Assembly (NCBI GenBank): GCA_019456345.1
Contig: VRUB01000007.1
Coordinates: forward strand, 1 to 38,411
Direction: 5' to 3'
DNA from: Nitrospira sp.
GTDB taxonomy: Bacteria; Pseudomonadota; Gammaproteobacteria; Acidiferrobacterales; SPGG2
DNA length: 38,411 nucleotides
A model generated the notes under the pieces. The model was not told the DNA's origin. It was given only the letters and a program-made list of their open reading frames with translations, and ran no database searches. Shown piece after piece: positions 16,667 through 24,507 of this stretch; position 1 is the stretch's first letter; the number at the start of each line of letters is the position of its first letter. The translations under genes and the position numbers were made by a program.

Positions 16667-16918
16667 ATGTCAGGCACACACGGAAATCATGACACCGTAC
16701 GGCAATGGTGCCATAGGGCGCTGCGGCACGACGTGGTCGGGCGGTCGATCAAGGTTGGGCTGTTAGTTGGCACCATCCTGGTTTTGATCAACTATACCGA
16801 CGGGATCATCGCCGCGGAGCTAACTACTACTGATTATTTAAAGATGGTATTAACCTATTTTGTGCCCTATTGTGTCTCGACCTACGCCACCGTCCGCGCC
16901 CTTCTGAAGGGCGGGTAG
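16667..16918 (+). CDS. nrtS: NrtS-type nitrate/nitrite transporter protein
   Basis: An 83-residue inner-membrane protein with two predicted spans: about residues 29-46 (VGLLVGTILVLINYTDGII) and 53-72 (YLKMVLTYFVPYCVSTYATV). The span ends LINYTDG and YFVPYCVSTY match my memory of the small NrtS family, reported as nitrate/nitrite transporters in cyanobacteria and found in many proteobacteria. ATG 16667 is preferred over an upstream ATG at 16622, because the conserved part starts well after it and the longer N-terminus (ALPRRPCLYSE) looks non-coding. No obvious Shine-Dalgarno sequence is present. Confidence 0.75.
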   Translation: MSGTHGNHDTVRQWCHRALRHDVVGRSIKVGLLVGTILVLINYTDGIIAAELTTTDYLKMVLTYFVPYCVSTYATVRALLKGG

Positions 16919-17032
16919 TACGCCGGCATACCGCATCTCCTGAACAATGCATGCATGATTGCCCACACGGCTTGCGTCGCCTACACTCGTCGGCCCGAGG
17001 CGTTCGGAACACGCAAAGGAGACAACTCACCA

Positions 17033-17383
17033 ATGACCATCGCGCGCTATCACACCCGCCCACGCATGAGCCAGATCGTGATTCACCGGGACACGGTCTA
17101 CACCGCCGGCCAGGTTGCCGACACGGCCACCGGCGCGACCGTCACCGAGCAGACCCAGAACATCCTGAGGCGAATAGACTCGTTGCTGGGCGAGGCCGGT
17201 ACCGACAAATCAAAGCTGTTGTCGGCTACGATCTGGCTCAGCGACATGCGCTATTATGACGAAGTGAATGCCGTGTGGGACGCCTGGACCGATCCCGGGA
17301 ACGCACCAGCACGTGCCTGCGTCGAGGCCAGGCTGGCGTTTCCACAGTTCAATGTCGAGATTGCTGTTATCGCGGCTAAGTAA
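17033..17383 (+). CDS. RidA family protein
   Basis: A 116-residue Rid (YjgF/YER057c/UK114) protein. RidA members hydrolyse reactive enamine/imine intermediates such as 2-aminoacrylate. The family core is visible: VYTAGQVAD at the active-site entrance, the helix TEQTQNILRRIDSLLGEAG, and the C-terminal motif PARACVEARLAFPQFNVEIAVIA, whose Arg corresponds to the catalytic R105 of E. coli RidA, followed by the usual EI pair. ATG 17033 follows an AAGGAG at 17016-17021 and gives the normal family length; an upstream ATG at 16955 would add unrelated residues. It is followed by a truncated SDR remnant. Confidence 0.92.
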   Translation: MTIARYHTRPRMSQIVIHRDTVYTAGQVADTATGATVTEQTQNILRRIDSLLGEAGTDKSKLLSATIWLSDMRYYDEVNAVWDAWTDPGNAPARACVEARLAFPQFNVEIAVIAAK

Positions 17384-17465
17384 TGACCTGAATCGGGTGG
17401 GCGCAGATAGCTGGTCAGCGAGCCTCGCTCAGTTGACCCACGCGCGCTGTCGCATCGAGTAACGG

Positions 17466-17957
17466 GTGGTTAACCTGCCGGACTTCTACGACCCTGAAGT
17501 GCACACGGCCATTCTGCAGCAGGCACTGGTGCAAGCCGTTGAAGAAAAAACGGTGAACTGGGTGGGCTCGCTCGATACCACCCGCGAGCACGTATATGTG
17601 CCGGATGCGATGAAGGCCGTGGCCCCACTGGCATTTCACGAGGAAGTCTACGGCGAACACTGGCGCGTACCTGGCGCCGGGCCGATTAGTCTGAGGCGAG
17701 CGCTTGCCATCTCTGAGCAGCACCTGGGGCATCGCATCCCGGCACGAGCGAGCAATGCCTGGACGCTGCGCTTGCTCAGTCTTTGGGTGGGGCGGTTACG
17801 CGCGTTCATGCCGATCGTGCCTGCGTACCTGGACCCTGTTAGCTTTGACGGGACCAAGCTTTGCCGCCTCGTTGGCGAGCCGCCGCTCACTCCATACGAG
17901 CGCGGTATTCCGAAAACCATGGACTGGCTTGCCGGCCCAAGCCCGGTGGCGCGCTGA
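17466..17957 (+). pseudogene. 5'-truncated NAD-dependent epimerase/SDR remnant
   Basis: The 163 codons resemble only the C-terminal half of atypical short-chain dehydrogenase/epimerase proteins: NLPDFYDPEVH at the start (an internal segment in the family), then DTTREHVYVPDAMKAVAPLA and GEHWRVPGAGPISLRRAL. The N-terminal Rossmann half, with its glycine motif and catalytic YxxxK, should make up about 150 more residues and is absent. An in-frame TAA (17460-17462) lies directly upstream, and the 82 bases between here and ridA do not encode it. GTG 17466 could be used, but the product would lack the cofactor site. It is best read as a gene remnant. Confidence 0.7.
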
Positions 17958-17990
17958 ACGAATGCACCAGAGTATGGTCTCATCGGTATC

Positions 17991-18626
17991 ATGCGCACGA
18001 TAAGACCTTGCAGGCAGCTTGCAACGCTCGCCACCGCGTTGTTGCTGGCCGTAAGTCTGTCTGGGACCGCCGCGGCCGTTGACGAGCCCGGGCCCGGTCG
18101 GCTTGCAACGGCGACCTTTGCCGGTGGTTGCTTCTGGTGCGTCGAGCACGCCTTTGACGAGGTTGCGGGCGTGGTGTCCACCACGTCCGGGTACACCGGC
18201 GGTCCCAAAAAAAACCCGACCTACAGCGAGGTGTCTGCGGGTAACACCGGCCACGCGGAGGCGGTGCGAGTGATCTATGATCCGCAGAAAGTCAGTTACG
18301 GCGAGTTGCTGCGCGTCTTCTGGCGCAACATCGACCCAACCGCGCCCAACCGACAGTTCTGCGACGTTGGCAACCAGTATCGTAGTGCCATCTTCTACCA
18401 CGATGAGACGCAGCAGCGCCTGGCCGAGGAATCGAAGCGCGCGCTGGAAAGATCGAAACCATTCAAAGAGCCAATCGTTACCGAGCTTGCGATCGCCTCG
18501 GAATTTTACGTCGCCGAGGAATATCATCAGGACTACCACCACAAAAACCCGATCCGTTACAAGCTCTATCGCTACCGCTGTGGTCGGGACCAGCGTCTTA
18601 ACGAGCTCTGGGGGGAGGCCAGTTAA
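17991..18626 (+). CDS. msrA: Periplasmic peptide methionine-S-sulfoxide reductase MsrA
   Basis: Reduces the S-form of methionine sulfoxide in proteins. The 211-residue product starts with a signal peptide (RTIRPCRQLATLATALLLAVSLSGTAAA), indicating export. The catalytic box AGGCFWC places the nucleophile at C47. Further family sequence includes SGYTGG, NPTYSEVSAGNTGHAE, DPTAPNRQFCDVGNQYRSAIF and the end motif AEEYHQDYHHKNP. The C-terminal RCGRD offers another Cys that could act in resolving the disulfide. The start is ATG 17991, with no strong Shine-Dalgarno sequence. It is convergent with the ceramidase-like gene. Confidence 0.95.
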   Translation: MRTIRPCRQLATLATALLLAVSLSGTAAAVDEPGPGRLATATFAGGCFWCVEHAFDEVAGVVSTTSGYTGGPKKNPTYSEVSAGNTGHAEAVRVIYDPQKVSYGELLRVFWRNIDPTAPNRQFCDVGNQYRSAIFYHDETQQRLAEESKRALERSKPFKEPIVTELAIASEFYVAEEYHQDYHHKNPIRYKLYRYRCGRDQRLNELWGEAS

Positions 18627-18698
18627 CCCAGAGGGTCGCGCCCAGACAGCTCGCCCCGATCTGGATTAGCGCTATAAGCTCGCTCGAAGTGCGTCTGT

Positions 18699-19475
18699 TT
18701 ACGCCACATGGAGCGCATGCCGGCGCGTTAGCATTAGATAAAGAAAGCCTGCGCCCACGCCCGCGAGCAAGTGCTTGAGCGAGTGGCCGCTGAGAAGTTG
18801 CTGCGAGAGTAAGTAAATATTTACATCATAGTACTCCGCGATCTTAGCCATTGCATACAATACGACCGCGTAGATCAAGTAGCGCTGATGCGAATAGCGG
18901 CCTCTGAATAGGGCCAGGGCACACGCAACGAGCAAGAACGGTGCTGCCTGTACCCAGATGTAGGCTCGTAAGTCATCCGTATAGTGCCAGTAGAGTACGC
19001 TCGCAAATCCCACCACGAGCGTGGGCACCAGCCACACACGTTCGATCCGTGGGCGCACGTGCTCGCTCAGAAGTGCCACGACCAATCCCATGAATGCGAT
19101 GGTCATCGGCAGTCTGTCCCACACCAGCGTCGCGCTGTTCGGGTTCCAATGATAATAGGCCGATCCGAAGCCGACCGCGGCGATCCCCAGGAAAACCACG
19201 ATCCATGACCACGGTGCCGCTGGCTGCGGGTGGCGCAGGACGTACACCAAGCCAAGCACACCGACAATCAGAAACGGGATATTCGTGGCGACATCAAGAA
19301 AGTTCGGGATTCCCCAAAAGCTGCGGCTATCCGCGAAGTTGTGGTATGCCAAGCTCTGGGCAATCGGCTCGGCGACCATCATCCCCAATATGGACACAAG
19401 GATGATCGCGCCCAGCGCGATCTCGCGCCAATACTCACCAACGCGAGCGTGCAGGCGCGCAATCACTCCTCGCAT
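18699..19475 (-). CDS. Alkaline-ceramidase-like multispan membrane protein
   Basis: About 258 residues from ATG 19475, which has AGGAGG nine bases upstream; a TTG at 19496 is an alternative. Six or seven hydrophobic segments are visible. Motifs typical of the ceramidase/CREST membrane hydrolase superfamily are present: GSAYYHWNPNSATLVWDRLP in the middle (Ser, His and Asp) and SGHSLKHLLAG near the end (paired His). In eukaryotic and some bacterial members these residues bind zinc and hydrolyse amides. The bacterial substrate is unknown and need not be ceramide. It lies next to the lipid A acyltransferase genes, separated by 128 bases, on the same strand. Confidence 0.8.
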   Translation of the reverse strand: MRGVIARLHARVGEYWREIALGAIILVSILGMMVAEPIAQSLAYHNFADSRSFWGIPNFLDVATNIPFLIVGVLGLVYVLRHPQPAAPWSWIVVFLGIAAVGFGSAYYHWNPNSATLVWDRLPMTIAFMGLVVALLSEHVRPRIERVWLVPTLVVGFASVLYWHYTDDLRAYIWVQAAPFLLVACALALFRGRYSHQRYLIYAVVLYAMAKIAEYYDVNIYLLSQQLLSGHSLKHLLAGVGAGFLYLMLTRRHALHVA

Positions 19476-19603
19476 CGATGCGAGCCTCCTGTACAAGAGA
19501 GATGAGTCAAATTTCGTGGTGACAGATTAATCGCCAAGCATGCAGACAAGTTGCTCAAAGCATTTAAGTGCACCCTTCTCGGGCAAGCCGCCGCCACCTG
19601 TGC

Positions 19604-20539
19604 TCACGCATAGAAATCCGGCTCACCGGGCGGGCGAGTCTTGAAGCGTTTGTGCACCCAGAAGTACTGCTCGGGCATCTCGCGAATGCCGTGCTCGATC
19701 TCGCGGTTCATGCGCACGGCGTCCGCCACCGCGTCTTCCGACGGAAAGTCCGCCAGCGGTGGCTTGAGGATCACCTCGTAGCCCTGGCCGCGCGGCAGCT
19801 GCCGGCACAAGCAAGGCACGACCAGCGCGTCGGTGAACTTGGCCAGCGGCCCGAGCACGGCGTTGGTGGCCGTGGGAATCCCGAAAAACGGCACGAACGC
19901 GGAGCTGCGCGGGCCCGCATCCTGGTCGGGCAGATAGTACAGCGGCATACCGCTGCGCACCAGTCGCACAACCCGCAACAGTGGCTGATTATGGTCCACC
20001 AGCACAGCGCCGAAGCGCGTCCTCGCTTTTTCCATGACGGCATCCATCACATCGTTGGCCACACGGCGGAACACGGCGCACCCGGGGTGTTCCATGATGA
20101 TACGCGCGCCGGCGATTTCCAGCCCCAGAAAGTGGGGCGCGAGCAGAATCATATTCTTGCCCTGCTTCAGCACCCCGCGGGCGTGCTCGACTCCCGTGAC
20201 CCGCACCAGGCGCCGCAGGCGCGCCGGCGACGCCCACCAGGCGATACCGATATCGAGTACGGTTTGTCCGAGCGCGCGGAAATGTTTTTTCACCAGGCGC
20301 TGCTGTGCGCGTGCGCCAAGCTCGGGGAAACACTTGCGAATGTTCACCAGCGCGATGTCCCGGCGCGGCCGGTGCAAATGGTAGAGCGCCTCTCCCAGGA
20401 GCGCACCGCACACCCACAGCACGCGCAACGGCAGCATGCTGACTGCGCGCATTACGCCGATCCCGAGCCAGCGATGCCATTGCCGCGGGTGCAGCAAGCT
20501 AAGCGAACGACGCCGCTCAGGCGTAGGGCGAGGGGCCAT
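19604..20539 (-). CDS. LpxL/HtrB-like lipid A acyltransferase
   Basis: A 311-residue lysophospholipid acyltransferase-fold protein of the LpxL/LpxM family, which adds secondary acyl chains to Kdo-lipid A at the inner membrane. One N-terminal hydrophobic segment (about residues 25-50) anchors it. The catalytic HX4E motif is intact: LLAPHFLGLEIAGAR gives H136 and E141. Other family blocks are NIRKCFPEL, LVDHNQPLLRVVRLVRSGMPLYYL broken over a turn, PDQDAG, VPFFGIPTAT, and the C-terminal MPEQYFWVHKRFKTRPPGE. The start overlaps the end of the upstream paralogue by 23 bases, so both are in one transcript. Confidence 0.9.
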   Translation of the reverse strand: MAPRPTPERRRSLSLLHPRQWHRWLGIGVMRAVSMLPLRVLWVCGALLGEALYHLHRPRRDIALVNIRKCFPELGARAQQRLVKKHFRALGQTVLDIGIAWWASPARLRRLVRVTGVEHARGVLKQGKNMILLAPHFLGLEIAGARIIMEHPGCAVFRRVANDVMDAVMEKARTRFGAVLVDHNQPLLRVVRLVRSGMPLYYLPDQDAGPRSSAFVPFFGIPTATNAVLGPLAKFTDALVVPCLCRQLPRGQGYEVILKPPLADFPSEDAVADAVRMNREIEHGIREMPEQYFWVHKRFKTRPPGEPDFYA

Positions 20540-21497
20540 TGTCGGGGCGCGTCTTGAACAGCTTCAAAGTCCACATGTACTGCTCGGGCGCATCGCGTAT
20601 GCTCTGCTCCAGTGCCGCGTTCATGCGCGCGGCATCTTCGTTGAGATTACCGGTGGGAAATTCTGCAAGCGCAGGACCCAAAACCAGCTCGTGCCCGGCG
20701 CCTCCGGGCAGCATACGAATGGAAACCGGTATTACAACCGCGTCCGCCATCTTGGCCAGGCGCCCGAGCGTGGGCAAGGTCGCCGTGACGACGCCAAAAA
20801 AGGGCGCGAACACCGAGCGTTCCGGCCCGAAGTCCTCGTCCGGAATATAGTAGAATGCCATCCCGCGCTTGAGTGCACGCACCACCGGCCGCATCCCCTG
20901 TTGGCGCGACAGCAGCGCGGCACCGAAACGCACGCGACCCTCGTTGAGAAACCAGTCGACCACGGCGTCGTGAGGCGGCTTGAACATCGAGAACACAGCG
21001 TGATGCCTGGCAATGATCGAAGCATAGTTGACACCCAGGCAGTGCGGTACGAGCAGAATCACATTCTTGCCGCGCCGCGCCGCGCCGTCGAGGTGCTCTA
21101 GGCCCACGAGGCGGGCGCTGCGCGCCAGCCGCGCCTTCGGCGCCCAAGCGAGGAAACCGAGATCGGCATAACTCTTCCCCACACTAACAAAGTGTTTGCG
21201 CAGCAGCCGCCTGCGCTCTTGCGTGCTCAGCTCAGGGAAGCACATCGCGAGATTAATACGCGCGATTCGCCGGCGTTTAGCGTTGACGAGAAGAAACATC
21301 CAGCCCCACAGGGCGCCCAGCCAACGCGCCACACCGAGGGGCAGGAACACACCAAAGCGCAGCAGGCCCAGGGCAAACCACGTGACCCAGAAACGCGGTC
21401 GCAGATAGCCTGGTGGCAATCGCAACGAATAGAAATCAGGCGGCCTGTGCGCACGTTTAGGCTGCCGTGGCGACCCGGTCGCGGTGGTAACGCTCAC
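20517..21497 (-). CDS. LpxL-like acyltransferase paralogue with HX4N in place of HX4E
   Basis: A 326-residue paralogue of the next gene, sharing NLAMCFPEL, MAFYYIPDEDFGPERSVF, APFFGVVTATLPTLGRLAKM and the end APEQYMWTLKLFKTRP. The catalytic block reads LLVPHCLGVNYAS, giving H152 but Asn157 where the family has Asp or Glu. The codon in the given sequence is AAC. The protein may therefore be inactive, altered in mechanism, or regulatory. The start is GTG 21497, with no good Shine-Dalgarno sequence; no nearer ATG would keep the N-terminal domain. It is the first gene of the acyltransferase pair and is divergent from kdsA. Confidence 0.85.
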   Translation of the reverse strand: MSVTTATGSPRQPKRAHRPPDFYSLRLPPGYLRPRFWVTWFALGLLRFGVFLPLGVARWLGALWGWMFLLVNAKRRRIARINLAMCFPELSTQERRRLLRKHFVSVGKSYADLGFLAWAPKARLARSARLVGLEHLDGAARRGKNVILLVPHCLGVNYASIIARHHAVFSMFKPPHDAVVDWFLNEGRVRFGAALLSRQQGMRPVVRALKRGMAFYYIPDEDFGPERSVFAPFFGVVTATLPTLGRLAKMADAVVIPVSIRMLPGGAGHELVLGPALAEFPTGNLNEDAARMNAALEQSIRDAPEQYMWTLKLFKTRPDNGPSPYA

Positions 21498-21895
21498 GAC
21501 GCAATGAGGCGCATGTTATGGGCGAGCATCAAATTTTTCCATAACGGATAAGTGTGACCGATGCGCCGGGCAAGCACGCCTGCTGGCGCCACGCCCGCGG
21601 CATTATAGCGGGCCCATCGGAGGGATTGAACAAACGACCCCGACACCCCGGCAACACCGCCCCCAGCGGCCACCGAGTGCGCAGGCGCACACCGGCGGGA
21701 GCGGCGAGAATCGGCAGCGCCAAGGTCCGAATCCCCAGCAGGCCCGGGGGCGCTCGCCGCATAGATGGGTACTTTTGACCGTGGTAAGATGCCGCCACAG
21801 GACTGCTCGTCCCTCGCTTTCCTTGGCGGCTGGCCAGCATGGCGCGGCCTGATCCCACGCAACCCTTGGCTCGCACGACTAACACGGAGACCTCA
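21498..21895. other. 398-base divergent intergenic region between acyltransferases and kdsA
   Basis: No gene is supported. GC-rich sequence with short open frames fills most of it. Near kdsA, TTGACC (21775-21780) and an extended minus-10-like TGGTAAGAT (21783-21791) occur, but they are not properly spaced for one promoter. It presumably contains the divergent promoters for the acyltransferase pair and the kdsA cassette, since both operons begin here. Confidence 0.5.
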
Positions 21896-22732
21896 ATGGC
21901 AAAAAAGCACGTCCAAGTCGGTAACGTCGATTGCGGCGCGGACCGTCTGTTTCTGATCTCGGGGCCCTGCGTCATTGAAGACGAATCTTTGATGATGCAT
22001 ACCGCCGAACGGCTCAAACAGATCTCGGAAAAACTGGAGCTGCCGCTCATATTCAAGTCATCGTTCAGCAAAGATAACCGCAGCTCGCTCGAGTATTACG
22101 AGGGCCCGGGACTGGAGGAGGGGCTGAAAATACTGGCCAAGATCAAGCGCGAGTTCGCGCTGCCGCTGCTCACGGACATACACTACCCCGAGCAGGCGAA
22201 GCCGGCGGCCGAAGTGGTCGATGTTCTCCAGATTCCCGCTTTCCTGTGTATGCAGTCCACTCTGGTGGTGGAGGCGGCACGCACGGGCGCAGTCGTGAAC
22301 CTGAAGCACGGCCAGTTCCTGGCGCCCGAGAACATGGCCAACCCGGTCAAGAAGATCGAGGCTTCGGGTTCGGATAAGATTTTGATCACCGAGCGCGGTT
22401 ACACCTTCGGTTACAATGACCTGATCGTCGACCCGCGCAGCTTTCACCTGCTAAATCAGATCGGCTACCCCGTGATATTCGATATCACGCACGCTATCCG
22501 CAAGTACGGGATCCCGAGCAAAGATCCCACCGGTGGTGCGCGCGAGTTCCTCCCGGTACTGTCGCGAGCGGGTGTTGCTGCCGGCGTCGACGGGCTGTTT
22601 ATAGAAGCCCATCCCGAGCCGCCAAAAGCCATGTGCGATGCGGCGAGCCAGTACTATCTGGAGCAAATGGAAGCGTTCGTGCAGCCGCTCATCGAAATCC
22701 ACGATCTTGTAACTGGAATCACAGCTGACTAA
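21896..22732 (+). CDS. kdsA: 3-deoxy-8-phosphooctulonate synthase (Kdo-8-P synthase), metal-dependent type
   Basis: Condenses phosphoenolpyruvate with arabinose-5-phosphate in the Kdo pathway. The product is 278 residues; ATG 21896 is chosen because GGAG lies just upstream and the family start MAKKHVQVGNV follows. The family core includes FKSSFSKDNRSS, YYEGPGLEEGLKIL, LTDIHYPEQ, ERGYTFGYNDL and LFIEAHPEP. It has Cys25 in ISGPCVIED, plus His in DITHAI, Glu in FIEAHPEP and Asp in MCDAAS, the four ligands of metal-dependent enzymes; E. coli has Asn instead of Cys. The middle reads CMQSTLVVEAARTG and NLKHGQFLAP where most homologues have RQTDLL and VKKGQF, so the sequence is divergent and could use a related substrate. 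It is first in a three-gene cassette. Confidence 0.9.
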   Translation: MAKKHVQVGNVDCGADRLFLISGPCVIEDESLMMHTAERLKQISEKLELPLIFKSSFSKDNRSSLEYYEGPGLEEGLKILAKIKREFALPLLTDIHYPEQAKPAAEVVDVLQIPAFLCMQSTLVVEAARTGAVVNLKHGQFLAPENMANPVKKIEASGSDKILITERGYTFGYNDLIVDPRSFHLLNQIGYPVIFDITHAIRKYGIPSKDPTGGAREFLPVLSRAGVAAGVDGLFIEAHPEPPKAMCDAASQYYLEQMEAFVQPLIEIHDLVTGITAD

Positions 22733-22742
22733 GGGATACAGC

Positions 22743-23768
22743 ATGGACTTGTATCTGGATTCCGTCGATTTCAAGGAAATAAACGAGGCCTTCAAGCTCG
22801 GCTTTCTCAAGGGACTTACGACCACCCCCACCTTTATGCATCGGCATGGCGTCACCGACATCGACGGCGCCATCGTGAAACTCTCAGGCATGGTTCCGGA
22901 GCTGCAGGTGGAGGCACTCGGCGAAACCCACGACCAGATCGTGGGCGAGGCCCATCGGTTGTTGACCTTGCCGCTGGCCCACAAGCCGGTGTTCAAGGTC
23001 CCGGTTTCAAACGAGGGGGTGCGTGCGTGCAACACACTCACCGCAGAAGGCCACAGGGTGAACGTGCACCTGGTCTACACCCTGAACCAGGCGTATATGG
23101 CCATGGCCGCCGGCGCCGCCTACGTCTGTCCGCTGGCCGGCCGGTTGCAGGACCAGGGGCACGACGCCATAAAGCTGTTCGAGCAGTGCGTAAGCATTGC
23201 AGAGAAGTACAACTACCCGGCGAAGATCATGTTCTCCTCCGTGCGTTATCCGGAACACGTGCGCCAGGCGATGCTTGCCGGGGTTCACGTCTGCACCGTG
23301 CCGTGGGGTGTGCTCAAGCGCCTGTGCGACAACTCGCTCACAACCGTGGGTGCGAACCAGTTCTTCGAGCACACGCGGCTGATGACCACCTTGGTCAAGG
23401 AAGCAATTCGTGAGCACAACCCCGTGTGTCAGCCCTCCGATACCCTCACCAAAGCCCTGGTGAAGATGACGGAGTCACGCCTCGGGGCAGTCACCTTGGT
23501 GGACGACAAGGGCAATCTGGCGGGGGTGTTCACGGACGGCGACATTCGGCGCAAGCTACAAGAACAGGGCCCGAAGATCATGGACGAGACCCTGGCTCAG
23601 ACCGGTTATTCGAACGAACCCATCACCATTCAAGCGGATGCCTTGCTCTACGAAGCCGTCAATTTGTTCAACGAGCACGAGATCGACAGTATCATCGTTT
23701 TGGAAAACAACGTTCCTCTCGGCATTCTTGATATTCAGGATCTTGTGAAGCTGGGCCTTCTTGGATAA
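22743..23768 (+). CDS. Transaldolase/fructose-6-phosphate-aldolase-like domain fused to KdsD-type CBS pair
   Basis: A 341-residue two-part protein. Residues 1-about 218 form a small transaldolase/FSA-type TIM barrel: LYLDSVDF with D6, LTTTPTF, the Schiff-base Lys85 in FKVPVSNEG, and AAYVCPLAGRLQDQG. Compared with E. coli FSA, N28 is Thr and Tyr131 is Leu, so the catalytic set is altered. Residues about 225-341 are two CBS motifs ending GILDIQDLVKLGLL and including GVFTDGDIRRKL, very like the CBS pair of arabinose-5-phosphate isomerase KdsD. ATG 22743 has AAGGGA upstream; kdsA ends 10 bases before, and the phosphatase overlaps its end. By position it should supply or control the aldose phosphate for KdsA. 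This is inference. Confidence 0.85.
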   Translation: MDLYLDSVDFKEINEAFKLGFLKGLTTTPTFMHRHGVTDIDGAIVKLSGMVPELQVEALGETHDQIVGEAHRLLTLPLAHKPVFKVPVSNEGVRACNTLTAEGHRVNVHLVYTLNQAYMAMAAGAAYVCPLAGRLQDQGHDAIKLFEQCVSIAEKYNYPAKIMFSSVRYPEHVRQAMLAGVHVCTVPWGVLKRLCDNSLTTVGANQFFEHTRLMTTLVKEAIREHNPVCQPSDTLTKALVKMTESRLGAVTLVDDKGNLAGVFTDGDIRRKLQEQGPKIMDETLAQTGYSNEPITIQADALLYEAVNLFNEHEIDSIIVLENNVPLGILDIQDLVKLGLLG

Positions 23769-24507
23769 GAACCCCGCCCACGAGCTGGACAAGGATACTG
23801 AAGCCCTATGCGGACATTTCACCGCCGCGGGCGCCGTGTTCGTAACGCCAGCTACCGAGCTGGCAGCGAAGCTTGCCGACATTCGGGCGCTGGTGTTCGA
23901 CTGGGACGGCGTGTTCAACGCCGGTCTCAAGGGCCACGACCTGCCCAACACCTTCAGCGAAGCCGACTCCATGGGCACCAACATGTTGCGCTACGGGCTG
24001 TGGCGCAAGGCCGGGCGGCTTCCCAGCAGTGCGCTGGTCAGCGGCGAAGACAATCCCAGCGCCATCCAGTTCGCCAAGCGCGAGCATTTCCACAACGTGT
24101 ACATCGGCATAAGCGACAAAAGGCTCGCGCTCAGGCACATCTGCTCGACTCACGAAATCGAGCCCCGGCAAATCGCTTGTGTCTTCGACGATATCAACGA
24201 CCTCGGGATGGCCGCGATGTGCGGTATCCGCTGTCTGGTACACCGTCCCGCCAGCCCGTTGCTCAGGCAGTACGCGATAACACAAAACCTCTGTGACTAC
24301 ACCACCGGTAATGATTCGTCGCACTACGCTGTGCGCGAGGTATGCGAGCTATTCCTCGGGCTGCTGGGCATGTTCGACAGCGTGGTGGCGTCACGCATTG
24401 CCTACGATGACAGCTACCGGGAATTCTTGGCGCAAAGGCAGGCAGAAACCACGCGCGTCTTCATACAGCAAGCGGGGGAAATCGCACAACGGGAACACGA
24501 CGAATGA
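23761..24507 (+). CDS. KdsC-like HAD phosphatase
   Basis: A HAD-superfamily hydrolase related to Kdo-8-phosphate phosphatase KdsC. Motif I is ALVFDWDGVFNAG (D47, D49), motif II LVSGED, motif III SDKRLAL (Lys120), and motif IV VFDDINDLGM. The end region NDSSHYAVREVCEL corresponds to the GG-AVRE tail that closes the KdsC active site. It is about 60 residues longer than typical KdsC, with extra sequence at both ends, and the C-terminal helix (AQRQAETTRVFIQQ) is polar. The start is uncertain: TTG 23761 overlaps the previous stop by eight bases, and later GTG codons (for example 23836) are possible. Expected role: dephosphorylating the KdsA product. Confidence 0.82.
   Translation: MDKNPAHELDKDTEALCGHFTAAGAVFVTPATELAAKLADIRALVFDWDGVFNAGLKGHDLPNTFSEADSMGTNMLRYGLWRKAGRLPSSALVSGEDNPSAIQFAKREHFHNVYIGISDKRLALRHICSTHEIEPRQIACVFDDINDLGMAAMCGIRCLVHRPASPLLRQYAITQNLCDYTTGNDSSHYAVREVCELFLGLLGMFDSVVASRIAYDDSYREFLAQRQAETTRVFIQQAGEIAQREHDE

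Noticed and set aside
19568-20557. A 329-codon plus-strand open frame
   Set aside because: Antisense shadow of the LpxL-like acyltransferase, which has the HX4E motif and family blocks.
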